A DNA stretch of 64,000 nt from positions 20,004,336-20,068,335 of the forward strand of contig NW_022881614.1 in assembly GCF_003369915.1 (NCBI RefSeq), in the 5' to 3' direction. Position 1 is the stretch's first letter, and every line of letters starts with the position of its first letter. Below, piece by piece: positions 20,009-31,134 of this stretch. The position numbers were made by a program, and so were the translations under genes. This DNA comes from Drosophila miranda (lineage: Eukaryota > Arthropoda > Insecta > Diptera > Drosophilidae). The notes under the pieces were generated by a model that saw only the letters and a program-made list of their open reading frames with translations, did no database searches and was not told where the DNA came from.

Positions 20009-22252
20009 TTCACCCCCCGTTGGAAGGCAAAGGCTTTCAACAGATCCATCCTGAAGGGGCAGAACCGCTATTTTTCCAACGGCCCTCTTGAAGATGCTTG
20101 CTTGGGCGCAGCTGGCGGCTACGCTGGGATGATCGTCGAACGCAGCAATCGGCGCTTCTTTACGAAGGCGGCTTGTCGTGATTACGTCTTGATCATCGGG
20201 AACCTCTGTAATTGTATAGAATGGCAGGAAATTTGGCAATGTAGAAATTGTTGAAAGTTGAATTTCATTTAGCGTGGATATGTAGGTTTTTAAAATATGG
20301 AAAAGTTCGCGCTGCAGTTCCTGATTCTCCGATCGCAGTTTTTCCACTTGCACCTGGCACTCGAGCAGCTGCTTCCTGCATTGCTGCTCTAAGTTTTGGT
20401 ACTCCAGCGTTGTGGGTCGAAAATCGTCAATAGAGATGCACGAGGAATTTTCAAAAGCGGCTAAAGCTGCACGCTTATTCTCCGAGCTATCAATGCTTCC
20501 TGATACTATCCAACCAAGTTTTGTCTCCTGCAATGTTGGCAATTGGTCTGATAGTCGAATCTGTCCGACGCACATTAAATCGAAGAACAAACCAGAACCT
20601 ATCAACAGATCGATACGTTGGGGCTTGGAGAAATTAGGATCAGCTAGTTTTAGATTATTCGGCATTGGCCAATCCTTTGCGTCTAGGCCGAAGTTAGGCT
20701 GCATTTCCGTAATTGAGTTGGTGACAATTGCAGCGAAGGAAGCTCGATAGCTTGCGTCCTGGGATTGTACAACTATATGTACAGACTTGCTCGAAGGTAG
20801 AATGGAATCTCCGATTCCAGAGATGTGAACATAAGACGAGCGATGATCCAACTGCAACTGATCAGCAAGTCTAGATGTTACAAAGTTTGCCTGTGATGCA
20901 GAATCCAAAATGGCACGACATGGGATAAGTGCTCCATAACGATCTGTTACATGGACGAGGGCAGTAGGTAGCAACACGTTCTGGCTAGGCTGAGATTTCT
21001 GGATCGAGGGGGGAGGGCTGGAACACCCGCTTGCTAGAAGCACAGTCGCGGCCTCTTGCTGGATCGATTCCTCGGCCGGTGAAGAGGAAGATGAAGCACC
21101 AGTTCCCGATGGAATGTGGAGTAGCGTGTGATGTTTGGCCTGGCAATGCCTGCAAAGTCCTGACCTGCACCTCTGCAGACATCTAGATATGTAATGCTCG
21201 GAGGAATTGCAATGGTTACATATGGGGTTAGGATGGTCGTTACTGGAGGTGATAAGGGTGACAGGTTTGTCTTCTCCCACCTGTTGACTAGGACTTGTTG
21301 CCATGGCTGATCCCAAATTCTCCAGCATCCGACATTTCGCTTCCGGAAATGAGGCCATGCTTGACCACCGAGGCAATCCTGACGTCGGCAAGTTCTCTTC
21401 CCATTTCTCCTTTGTTTTGTGGTCCAGTTTCGTGCCTATGATGAAGATCAGCAACCCATCGGATATCTCCTGCGGGGTCGCCAAGGTCTGAAGTGCACGC
21501 AAGTGCGAATTGATTTTGTCGCTGAGCGCGCGCAAGCCGATAGCCGCGCCCTTCTCCACCCCTTGCAGCCCGAAAATAGCCTTGACGTGTGCCTGAAAAT
21601 GTAACAGTTTATTATCGAATCGCAACATTAGTAAATTCAACGCCTTGTCGTAATTCTCCTCAGAAAGTTCCAAGGAACGAATCGTATCCAGCGCAGCACC
21701 ATCTAGACATCCACGAAGATATTGGAATTTTTCGATGATTGGTATACGATGGTCTTTGTGCACCATTGTCGAGAACATCGAGTGGAATTCTGGCCAATCC
21801 ATGTAGTTCCCACCGAATCGCGGAAGCTGCAACTCGGGCATTCGAGAACGGCCTATACTATTATAGGCGAACAACGACGAATTCCCCTCGAGAGTATGCC
21901 GAGCCGTTGAATTGGCAACATTTACCGTGCGAGCAGCCATCAACTCCCGCGACAGCCTGGACCTAACCTTGACATAAACATTCGAAAAGTCCAGCCGGGC
22001 ATCATGGGCTAACTGCAGGAAATCCAGCCTTTCAAGGCTCGTTTGAGCGGCATCGAAATCCACATTCATTCGCTCGATCTGCTCTAAGCGAGCTTGAAGT
22101 TCTGCCTCATCTAACTCGGCAAGCTCTCCCTTGGTGAGAAAGCGATCCATGGCCTTTAGTTGGCGCGCGATGGACTCGGCCTTGTGCTTGTAGAAATCTA
22201 CATCACTCGGCATTGCTGCGTTCGCGACATTGGTAGGCTCAGGTGCTGCCAT
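19982..22252 (-). CDS. gag-protease polyprotein of BEL element with in-frame fused pol tail
   Basis: A 756-codon frame. Residues about 1-130 are charged and helical. Then comes the BEL/Pao gag core (LQLPRFGGNYMDWPEF, DUF1759-like) near 140-290. Next are zinc-binding motifs (CNHCNSSEHYISRC and CRHCQAKHHTLLH) near 345-380. A DUF1758-type aspartic protease follows with ILDSASQANFVTSRL near 450, where Ala replaces the usual Gly. After about residue 590 a coiled-coil-like segment rich in Gln/Glu/Leu leads into a tail (RAVGKIAVLPL) that resembles the extreme C-terminus of BEL integrases. RT and integrase core are deleted, leaving the frame open. The stop lies inside the 3' LTR. Confidence 0.82.
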   Translation of the reverse strand: MAAPEPTNVANAAMPSDVDFYKHKAESIARQLKAMDRFLTKGELAELDEAELQARLEQIERMNVDFDAAQTSLERLDFLQLAHDARLDFSNVYVKVRSRLSRELMAARTVNVANSTARHTLEGNSSLFAYNSIGRSRMPELQLPRFGGNYMDWPEFHSMFSTMVHKDHRIPIIEKFQYLRGCLDGAALDTIRSLELSEENYDKALNLLMLRFDNKLLHFQAHVKAIFGLQGVEKGAAIGLRALSDKINSHLRALQTLATPQEISDGLLIFIIGTKLDHKTKEKWEENLPTSGLPRWSSMASFPEAKCRMLENLGSAMATSPSQQVGEDKPVTLITSSNDHPNPICNHCNSSEHYISRCLQRCRSGLCRHCQAKHHTLLHIPSGTGASSSSSPAEESIQQEAATVLLASGCSSPPPSIQKSQPSQNVLLPTALVHVTDRYGALIPCRAILDSASQANFVTSRLADQLQLDHRSSYVHISGIGDSILPSSKSVHIVVQSQDASYRASFAAIVTNSITEMQPNFGLDAKDWPMPNNLKLADPNFSKPQRIDLLIGSGLFFDLMCVGQIRLSDQLPTLQETKLGWIVSGSIDSSENKRAALAAFENSSCISIDDFRPTTLEYQNLEQQCRKQLLECQVQVEKLRSENQELQRELFHILKTYISTLNEIQLSTISTLPNFLPFYTITEVPDDQDVITTSRLRKEAPIAAFDDHPSVAASCAQASIFKRAVGKIAVLPLQDGSVESLCLPTGGECSEQNPAD

Positions 22253-22626
22253 GTTGAGGTTTTAAAAGAGTCTCTCAGCACGACCGAAAAAGACACCCTG
22301 TATACGTATAAACGTGGGAACCGAAAGCAAAGGGATTACAGCTAATGCCTTTAGCTGTGCGGCTGTGCGAGCTGTCCGATTCCGCTTTGTACTCCGCTTG
22401 TGTGTATTAGTGAGTTCGCTGCACTGCCTACCGCACTGCACTGACCGAATTGTCGCGACAGAGAAATTAATAGCCAGCAATGCGTGTATGTAGGTGTATG
22501 TAAGTGTGTTTTAGCACCGAATTGTGCTTAACCGCCGAAAATTTGCTAGGGCTAACGAATGTCGATCGCGAATGATTATTAATTGACACTGCAACTCAGA
22601 GATCACGTCGGGGTCACCAAACTTTA
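22253..22626 (-). other. BEL leader and primer binding site
   Basis: Untranslated leader of the BEL element. On the minus strand TGGTGACCCCGACGTGATC (22601-22619) lies 7 bp inside the 5' LTR and is the primer-site position. The same leader recurs in forward orientation at 63295-63668. Confidence 0.75.
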
Positions 22627-22866
22627 TGTGGAGATAATGTTTTTTACCCCCAATCGGCCGACTAATTATTTCGAATTAAACAAAACTCGGCGCAGAAATA
22701 AAATTACGATATGTTCTTTAATGCGTGACATCCAAATTGCAAGTGTGGCTTGCCTGCCCTTTACATGAGTGACATAGACATAAGTAACAAACAAAATAAG
22801 CGGCTGAGGGCCAAGAATTAGGTGCTATTTGGCAAGCAGCTAATCGGCTGGGTTCTGCTCCGAACA
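22627..22866 (-). repeat. BEL element: 5' LTR (240 bp)
   Basis: On the minus strand it begins TGTTCGGAGC and ends TATCTCCACA. Compared with the LTR at 62923-63294 it lacks about 132 GC-rich internal base pairs. Confidence 0.88.
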
Positions 22867-23378
22867 GAAAGAGTAACGTATAAAAAAAAGGTATAAATAC
22901 TGGGATCCACAAAAGGGAACATTTGGAAAAGTACCAAGAAGGGATATTGGTCTCCCTATGTTACACAACTTTGCCGCCTCAATTCAAGTTAAAAGGTAAA
23001 CGAAGGAGAGCGGGTTTTTTTCTGTTTTTTTGAGTTTAAACTTGTAAAATAATTACGGCGTCAATTCGAAAATGAAGGATTCTCAAGTTTAACGCTGTAC
23101 TGGGGGGTCTCAGACTGTGCAGATCTAGCCTCGGTCTCTTGGAAGAAAAACTGTTGGCGAAGACAGACGTGCTATTTTTGTCCAGTCCAAGTATAAAGGA
23201 AAAAAAAGATGAATAAAAACCGGGAAAAGATCTTAACAGCTGAATACAGCAAAAAGAAAGTAATATTGTGCGTTTATAAAGTAAAAGTGTGTTAAGTGCC
23301 AATCTCAATTGGTATGTATTTCAGCGTCGCTAATATACACCACATACACTCGTGGCGTAGGGTAGTGCTTTTTTTTAT
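22867..23378 (+). other. Remnant of LTR retrotransposon 2 between BEL insertion and 3' LTR
   Basis: About 510 bp that should hold the end of pol or untranslated 3' region of element 2. I see no frame with recognisable integrase sequence and no clear polypurine tract before the 3' LTR. It is A/G-rich in places (23200-23260). Confidence 0.5.
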
Positions 23379-25063
23379 TGTAGGAAATTAATTTTTCAGA
23401 TTGGCGGTTAGTACCGGCTTAAACTTCGGGCAATCGTTTGGGTACCTGTCTGAACCCCAATACGAAAGCTCGCAACAACAATTTCCCCGATATTAGGGCC
23501 TCCGCCCGCGGCAAGGGACTTATGCTCCTCGCCCAACTACAGCTCCGTACCAAAAATTCCCAGCGCTAGGCCGAGCAGCACAAAGTGGGAGGCGTAAAAG
23601 ATTGGCTCATCAGTCGCTTTGCGGGCGCGAGCCACTTATGTGTCACGGACCCGCGATATATTGGAGGCCGTCCAATTCTGCGGAAATTATTAAAGCTATG
23701 TAAACGGTCAGCCAATTTCTACCCGAAATATAGATCTGGGTCTCGACCTATTTTCGTTTCCCCATACGAAGTGCCGAGGAGTGCCCAGATGTGAAGCCGG
23801 CGGCAACGACTGTCGTTTTTTTTTTATATCCATCAATGTAACCGCTGATTCCTATTTTTATGCTATAGTGTCATTAGTGTAATTAGCTTAGTAAATTTCT
23901 TTTGGTTGTGTTTTTAAATTCTGTTCGGAAGAAATAGCAAGTGGAATGTGTGACAGGGCGAAAGTGAACAACGGTTAAACGGCAGAGGAGAGCGTGAGTT
24001 TTTTTTTGTAAAAGTATTTCTCCAGCTTTCGTTTTAGGAACGTTGCCGCAGTCCATGGAAGCGCTTTCATCGCTGTTTCAACGCATTTATTAAAACAAAT
24101 CAAAAACAAATCCCAAAACATAAAGATAAAACATTGGAGTTTGTTTGTTATGAGCAACTATTTATTGCATGACCAAAAAAAAAAAAACCTCACGTAGTCA
24201 GGGGCTTCGTCGCTTAAGAGAGGCTGTGCGCTCTCCCTTATGCCCTGCTGGCAACCATAAGCGCTTACGCCGCGCATAAGAACCAGCCCTCTTAAGAACA
24301 AGGCACAAAAGGGAAGATGCGAGGCTGGTCGCTCTGACGTTCTTTTATGCTTTCTACTTGCGGTTGCTTTCGCTAATGCACTTGAATAACTGACCTGCCA
24401 TAACGATCGCGGCGCACAGTTTTTACATTCCCTTTTGCATATTTATTTATTATTATTATCTATTTGCCTAACATAAAAGCTGGAGATATGTACCCTTCCC
24501 AGCTTTCAATTTGTAATTTAAATTTCAATCTAAAGTGTATTATTAAAAGTTAATCATTTATTAGTTTACTAGTGCGATGCATGTGCTATTGCTCAATATG
24601 AAATATAGGATTTAACATGAATCGGGGCTAGAGTTCTATATGCGGGGACCATGCTGGGCAATGGAGGGTAATGGGGTTGGATAGGAAGGTAAGAGCCTTC
24701 TTTATGGGATCACCGGATGAACCGGGCGCGGTGATCATGGTAGGGTGGGCATGAGTGGTCACAACAACACCGTGGCACGACTTGTATGTGTGTATGTGTC
24801 CGTGTGTGTGTAGTTAGGTGTATTTGCTCTTGTACATATTTGTGTCGATACTTCGCTTGCACGTGAAATTTTAATGAACGTTACTGTGTCAGTATTATGA
24901 TTGTTGGAGTAGAGCTGTGTCCCGTCCGTTCTGGGAAATAAAAAAAAACCCCCCCATTTCTTGCCGATGAGACGGAAGCCGGAACAAGCACGTGCCCGGA
25001 CGGGAGACGAACCATCACCTGCTCAGCCTTCCGTGAAGGTTTGGGAATATCCAATATGCTACA
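23379..25063 (+). repeat. LTR retrotransposon 2: 3' LTR (1685 bp)
   Basis: Matches 12770-14439 except for small indels (for example near 24105, and an insertion near 24462-24485) and scattered substitutions. It ends GCTACA and is followed by duplicated DINE palindromes (25070-25124). Confidence 0.92.
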
Positions 25064-25124
25064 ATACTCCAATACTCATTTTGAGTATCGGGTATAACAA
25101 TACTCATTTTGAGTATCGGGTATA
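25064..25124 (-). repeat. Two tandem copies of the DINE palindrome
   Basis: CAATACTCATTTTGAGTATC followed by GGGTATA occurs twice in a row here. It is the near-palindromic end of the DINE/mini-me unit, placed between the 3' LTR and the inverted tandem array. Confidence 0.8.
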
Positions 25125-28100
25125 AAAAGAGGAATAACGAGGGGGAACGTTGTGAGTTGCTGCGTACACCGCAACTCTACAGTTATACCCGATACTAAGT
25201 CAGTATTGCTCTCCTGCGGCAGACGCCGCTAATATTGAACCACACGACAAGGAGTGCGTGCGAGAGAGACAGAAAATCAGTCTGAGCGTGACGTCGGGCG
25301 CTGCGTGGCCACTGCAAATTGATTTCTTGCTTTTGGCTACAAAAATGATCCGATCTGATCCAGATTCAGCAATTTGATAGATATAATCATTATCTATGAT
25401 TCTGCGTCTTTAGTTTTCTCGAATGTGGATGCAACAGATTTTCGTCCTTTGTGGGGGCGGAAGGGGGTGAGGCGAAATTTTGAGATATACGTTTTATAGT
25501 GACATCTAACGGAGTGCGGTTACCAAATTTGGTTACTCTAGCCTTAATAGTCTCTGAGATTTGTGAATATCCGCAGATTTTCATCCTTTGCGGGGGCGGA
25601 AGGGGGTGTGGCGAAATTTTGAAACAAACTCGTCTCGGTCCGATATATTAGGAGTGTGGATACCAAATTTGGTTGCTCTAGCTTTTGTAGTCTCTGAGAT
25701 CTAGGCGCTAATGTTTTACTCTAAGCAAAGCCGCCTATGCTACGTGTGTGTTAGAGAGAGACAGGGCGAGAAAAAATGAAATTGTTTTCTTGATGCTGGC
25801 TATAATAATAATACGATCCAATTCAGATTCCGTAGTCTTAAAGATATGGTCATTCTCTACAACTCTACGTTTTTGGTTTTCTCATATCTTTAAAATTGTG
25901 AATGCCAGAGATTTTCGTCCTTTGTGGGGGCGGAAGTGGGCGGGGCGAAGTTTTTAAATATTTTTGTAGCAGTGACATATCACAGAAGTCTGGATCCAAA
26001 ACATCGTTGCTCTAGCTCTTATAGTCTTTGAGCACTAGGCGCTGAAGGGGACGGACGGACGGCCGGACGGACGGACGGACGGACGGACGGCCGGACAGAC
26101 AGACAGGGCTCAATCGACTCGGCTATTGATGCTGATCAAGAATATATATACTTTATGGGGTCGGAAACGATTCCTTCTGGACGTTACACACATCCACTTT
26201 TACCACAAATTTAATATACCCCAATACTCATTTTGAGTATCGGGTATAGAAACGAGGGGGAACGTTGTGAGTTGCTGCGGAGACCGCAACTCTACAGTTA
26301 TGCCCGATACTAAGTCAGTATGGCTCTCCTCCGGCAGACGCCGCTAATATTAAATGACACGACAAGGAGTGCGTGCGAGAGAGACAGAAAATCAGTCTGA
26401 GCGTGACGTCGGGCGCTGCGTAGCCACTGAAAATTGATTTCTTGCTTTTGGCTATAAAAATGATCTGATCTGATCCAGATTCAGCAATCTGATAGATATG
26501 GTCATTATCTATGATTCTGCGTTTTTAGTTTTCTCGAATGTGCAATATTGTGGATGCAACAGATTTTCGTCCTTTGTGGGGGCGAAAGGGGGTGGGGCGA
26601 AATTCTGAGATATACGTTTTATAGTGAGATCTAACAGAAGTGCGGATACCAAATTTGGTTACTCTAGCCTTAATAGTCTCTGAGATTTGTGGATGCCCCA
26701 GTTTTTCGTCCTTTGCGGGGGCGGAAGGGGGGGTGGCGAAAATTTGGCACGAAACGGTCAAGGTCCGATATCACAGGAGTGTGGATACCAAATTTGTTTG
26801 CTCTGGCTCTTATAGGTTCTGAGATCCTTGAACTCATATTTTGCAATTGGCAAAACCGACCATGAAACCTGTGTGTTAGAGAGAGACAGAGCGAGAAAGA
26901 ATGAAATTGTTTTCTTGATTCTGGCTATAATAGTTATACGATCTGGTTGAGATTTTACACCTTAGAACACATAGTCATCCACTACGATTCTGCGTTTTTG
27001 GTTTTATCGTATCTTTAAAAATGTGGATGCCACAGATTTTCGTCCTTTGTGGGGGCGGAAGTCGGCGGGGCGAAGTTTTGAAATATTTTTGTAGCAGTGA
27101 CATATCACAGAAGTCTGGATCCAAAACATCGTTGCTCTAGCTCTTATAGTCTTTGAGCACTAGGCTCTGAAGGGGACGGACAGACGGACGGACGGACAGA
27201 CGGACAGACGGACAGACAGACAGACAGACAGGGCCCAATCGACTCGGCTATTGATGCTGATCAAGAATATATACTTTATGGGGTCGGAAACGATTCCTTC
27301 TGGTCGTTACACACATCCACTTTTGCCACAAATCTAATATACCCCAATACTCATTTTGAGTATCGGGTATAAAAAGAGGAATAACGAGGGGGAACGTTGT
27401 GAGTTGCTGCGTACACCGCAACTCTACAGTTATACCCGATACTAAGTCAGTATGGCTCTCCTGCGGCAGACGCCGCTAATATTGAACCACACGACAAAGA
27501 GTGCGTGCGAGAGAGACAGAAAATCAGTCTGAGCGTGACGTCGGGCGCTGCGTGGCCACTGCAAATTGATTTCTTGCTTTTGGCTACAAAAATGATCCGA
27601 TCTGATCCAGATTCAGCAATCTGATAGATATAGTCATTATCTATGATTCTGCGTTTTTAGTTTTCTCGAATGTGCAATATTGTGGATGCAACAGATTTTC
27701 GTCCTTTGTGGGGGCGGAAGGGGGTGGGGCGAAATTTTGAGATACACGTTTTATAGTTAGATCTAACAGGAGTGCGGATACCAAATTTGGTTACTCTAGC
27801 CTTAATAGTCTCTGAGATTTGTGAATATCCGCAGATTTTCATCTTTTGCGGTGGCGGAAGGGGGTGTGGCGAAATTTTGAAACAAACTCGTCTCGGTCCG
27901 ATATATTAGGAGTGTGGATACCAAATTTGGTTGCTCTAGCTTTTGTAGTCTCTGAGATCTAGGCGCTAATGTTTTACTCTAAGCAAAGCCGCCTATGCTA
28001 CGTGTGTGTTAGAGAGAGACAGGGCGAGAAAAAATTAAATTGTTTTCTTGATGCTGGCTATAATAATAATACGATCCAATTCAGATTCCGTAGTCTTAAA

Positions 28101-29634
28101 GATATGGTCATTCTCTACAACTCTACGTTTTTGGTTTTCTCATATCTTTAAAATTGTGAATGCCACAGATTTTCGTCCTTTGTGGGGGCGGAAGTGGGCG
28201 GGGCGAAGTTTTTAAATATTTTTGTAGCAGTGACATATCACAGAAGTCTGGATCCAAAACATCGTTGCTCTAGCTCTTATAGTCTTTGAGCACTAGGCGC
28301 TGAAAGGGACGGACGGACGGACGGACGGACGGACGTACGGACGGACGGACGGACAGACGGACAGACAGACAGGGCTCAATCGACTCGGCTATTGATGCTT
28401 ACAAGACTATATATATACTTTATGGGGTCGGAAACGATTCCTTCTGGACGTTACACACATCCACTTTTACCACAAATCTAATATACCCCAATACTCATTT
28501 TGAGTATCGGGTATAAAAAACAGAAAAAACGAGGGGGAACGTTGTGAGTTGCTGCGTACACCGCAACTCTACAGTTATACCCGATACTAAGTCAGTATGG
28601 CTCTCCTGCGGCAGACGCCGCTAATATTGAACCACACGACAAAGAGTGCGTGCGAGAGAGACAGAAAATCAGTCTGAGCGTGACGTCGGGCGCTGCGTGG
28701 CCACTGCAAATTGATTTCTTGCTTTTGGCTACAAAAATGATCCGATCTGATCCAGATTCAGCAATCTGATAGATATAGTCATTATCTATGATTCTGCGTT
28801 TTTAGTTTTCTCGAATGTGTAATATTGTGGATGCAACAGATTTTCGTCCTTTGTGGGGGCGGAAAAGGGTGGGGCGAAATTCTGAGATATACGTTTTATA
28901 GTGAGATCTAACAGAAGTGCGGATACCAAATTTGTTTACTCTAGCCTTAATAGTCTCTGAGATTTGTGGATGCCCCAGATTTTCGTCCTTTGCGGGGGCG
29001 GAAGGGGGTGTGGCGAAATTTGGACACGAAACGGGCAAGGTCCGATATCACAGGAGTGTGGATACCAAATTTGGTTGCTCTGGCTCTTATAGGTTCTGAG
29101 ATCCTTGAATTCATATTTTGCAATTGGCAAAACCGACCATGAAACCTGTGTGTTAGAGAGAGACAGAGCGAGAAAGAATGAAATTGTTTTCTTGATTCTG
29201 GCTATAATAATTATACGATCTGGTTCAGATTTTTCACTCTAGCAGATATAGTCATCTTCTACGATTCTGCGTTTTTAGTTTTCTCGTATCGTCGAAATTG
29301 TGGATGCCACAGATTTTCGTCTTTTGTGGGGGCGGAAGTGGGCGGGGCAAAGTTTTGAAATATTCTTGTAGCAGTGACATATCACAGAAGTCTGGATCCA
29401 AAACATCGTTGCTCTAGCTCTTATAGTCTTTGAGCACTAGGCGCTGAAGGGGACGGACAGACGGACGGACGGACAGACGGACAGACAGACATGGCTCAAT
29501 CGACTCGGCTATTGATGCTGATCAAGAATATATATACTTTATGGGGTCGGAAACGATTCATTCTGGACGTTACACACATCCACTTTTACCACAAATCTAA
29601 TATACCCCAATACTCATTTTGAGTATCGGGTATA
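25125..29634 (-). repeat. Tandem array of four inverted DINE-1/mini-me units (~1.12 kb each)
   Basis: Four head-to-tail units, 25125-26248, 26249-27371, 27372-28515 and 28516-29634 (1124, 1123, 1144 and 1119 bp). Each ends with the palindrome CAATACTCATTTTGAGTATC. Each contains, in reverse orientation to units L1-L3, the C-rich sub-repeats, the GGAC microsatellite and the mini-me core (AATATATATACTTTATGGGG). Units 1 and 3 share a variant central part (TTTACTCTAAGCAAAGCCGC) while units 2 and 4 share another (GAACTCATATTTTGC-like), so a higher-order dimer may be the repeating block. This is a transposon becoming a satellite. Confidence 0.88.
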
Positions 29635-30502
29635 AAAAACCTCACGTAGTCAGGGGCTTCGTCGCTTAAGAGAGGCTGTGCGCTCTCCCTTATGCCCTGC
29701 TGGCAACCATAAGCGCTTACGCCGCGCATAAGAACCAGCCCTCTTAAGAACAAGGCACAAAAGGGAAGATGCGAGGCTGGTCGCTCTGACGTTCTTTTAT
29801 GCTTTCTACTTGCGGTTGCTTTCGCTAATGCACTTGAATAACTGACCTGCCATAACGATCGCTGCGCACAGTTGTTACATTCCCTTTTGCATATTTATTT
29901 ATTATTATTATCTATTTGCCTAACATAAAAGCTAGAGATATGTACCCTTCCCTTCTTTCAATTTGTAAGTTAAATTTCAATCTAAAGTGTATTATTAAGA
30001 GTTAATCATTTATTAGTTTACTAGTGCGATGCATGTGCTATTGCTCAATATGAAATATAGGATTTAACATGAATCGGGGCTAGAGTTCTATATGCGGGGA
30101 CCATGCTGGGCAAAGGAGGGTAATGGGGTTGGATAGGAGGCTGTAAGAGCCTTCTTTATGGGATCACCGGATGAACCGGGAGCGGTGATCATGGTAGGGT
30201 GGGCATGAGTGGTCACAACAACACCGTGGCACGACTTGTATGTGTGTATGTGTCCGTGTGTGTATTTGCTCTTGTACATATTTGTGTCGATACTTCGCTT
30301 GCACGTGAAATTTTAATGAACGTTACTGTGTCAGTATTATGATTGTTGGAGTAGAGCTGTGTCCCGTCCGTTCTGGGAAATAAAAAACCCCCCCATTTCT
30401 TGCCGATGAGACGGAAGCCGGAACAAGCACGTGCCCGGACGGGAGACGAACCATCACCTGCTCAGCCTTCCGTGAAGGTTTGGTAATATCCAATATGCTA
30501 CA
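29635..30502 (+). repeat. 5'-truncated LTR of element-2 family, joined to cuff exon
   Basis: Equivalent to the last ~870 bp of the 23379-25063 LTR, starting in its A-run (CCTCACGTAGTCAGGGGC) and ending CAATATGCTACA. Its left edge fuses with the end of the DINE array in an A-tract. Its right edge abuts cuff coding sequence (ATTGTTCTCAAATATTCC), which continues normally in the full cuff copies. It may be a solo-LTR or element remnant whose left half was lost. Confidence 0.88.
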
Positions 30503-30643
30503 ATTGTTCTCAAATATTCCATATGGCGATAAGCTGAAGCCCCCGTGAACCACTGGCTTAGAAAATTCTGGAAAGTCACATCGGTCCGCTTTGGTAATAA
30601 CGTGAGGTTTTATATTTAATAATATTTCATCAGAAATCATCAT
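30503..30643 (-). pseudogene. cuff: cuff 5' fragment (copy 0), cut by LTR
   Basis: First ~47 codons of the cuff coding region, with start codons at 30643 and, in frame upstream, 30703. It is nearly identical to exon 1 of the full copies. The frame runs into the LTR at 30502 and continues as a meaningless chimeric tail to 30323. Exons 2-4 are gone. The shared promoter with Mdn1 copy 1 (30644-31134) is kept. Confidence 0.85.
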
Positions 30644-31134
30644 GGATTCATCTGAAAACGCAAGATTTAATTTTCCTAAAATTGGTTTTGCGTTGCTTAA
30701 CAAAAAAAATGGCAGCGTTAAATACTATGCGCATACTTGCAAACATATTAATGTTTCTTCCAATATACAACTTTCGTTAATCGTTCAAGGTTGCAATGTG
30801 TTGTCTAAGCTGGCTCTTAACTTTTACAAATCACACCGGTTCAGCAATTGTTTTGGAGGCTCTACTGTGCTTCCACTCCCACTCACAACAATTTGGCGCA
30901 ATGCCGGTTTTGGGGAGCCAAACCTAAACAAACCGGAAGGTTGCCAGACTGCTGCACACAGATGTTCGCATTGAACTGTGTGGCAACCATTGCAAGGTGC
31001 GCTGCACGTGTTTCAAATTCGCGTGTGTTGCTTGTTCATTCCCGGGTCTGAGCTCTGAAATTAATTCGAAAGCAGTTAAAAGTAGCTCGAAAGAAATAAC
31101 AGTATACGAATACAGTTGACCGGCTACCAAGGCA

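Larger units (their letters stand above)
19789..22866 (-). mobile_element. BEL/Pao LTR retrotransposon, internally deleted, nested in element 2
   Basis: Minus-strand element with short LTRs (19789-20008 and 22627-22866), a primer site at 22601-22619, one gag-protease ORF and a G-rich polypurine tract next to the 3' LTR (20009-20020). RT, RNase H and most of integrase are absent, so it is non-autonomous. The outer ~22 bp of the 3' LTR are missing at the join with the host pol. An intact-looking relative starts at 62923. Confidence 0.88.
12770..25063 (+). mobile_element. Ty3/gypsy LTR retrotransposon 2 with RING-gag, degenerate, plus strand
   Basis: Direct LTRs of 1670 and 1685 bp (TGTAGG...GCTACA) enclose a tRNA-Lys-type primer site, gag, protease and pol in plus orientation. 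The coding part is damaged by a 103-bp insertion in gag, a frameshift between protease and RT, a short frameshifting insertion in RT and a nested BEL element that replaced the end of pol. The LTRs differ by a few indels and substitutions, so the element is young but dead. No simple target duplication is visible: the left flank is a forward DINE unit and the right flank an inverted one, suggesting later rearrangement. Confidence 0.9.

Noticed and set aside
25125-29634. CRISPR-like or telomeric array
   Set aside because: Units are 1.1 kb with transposon hallmarks in animal DNA; no spacer structure and no terminal-chromosome repeat.
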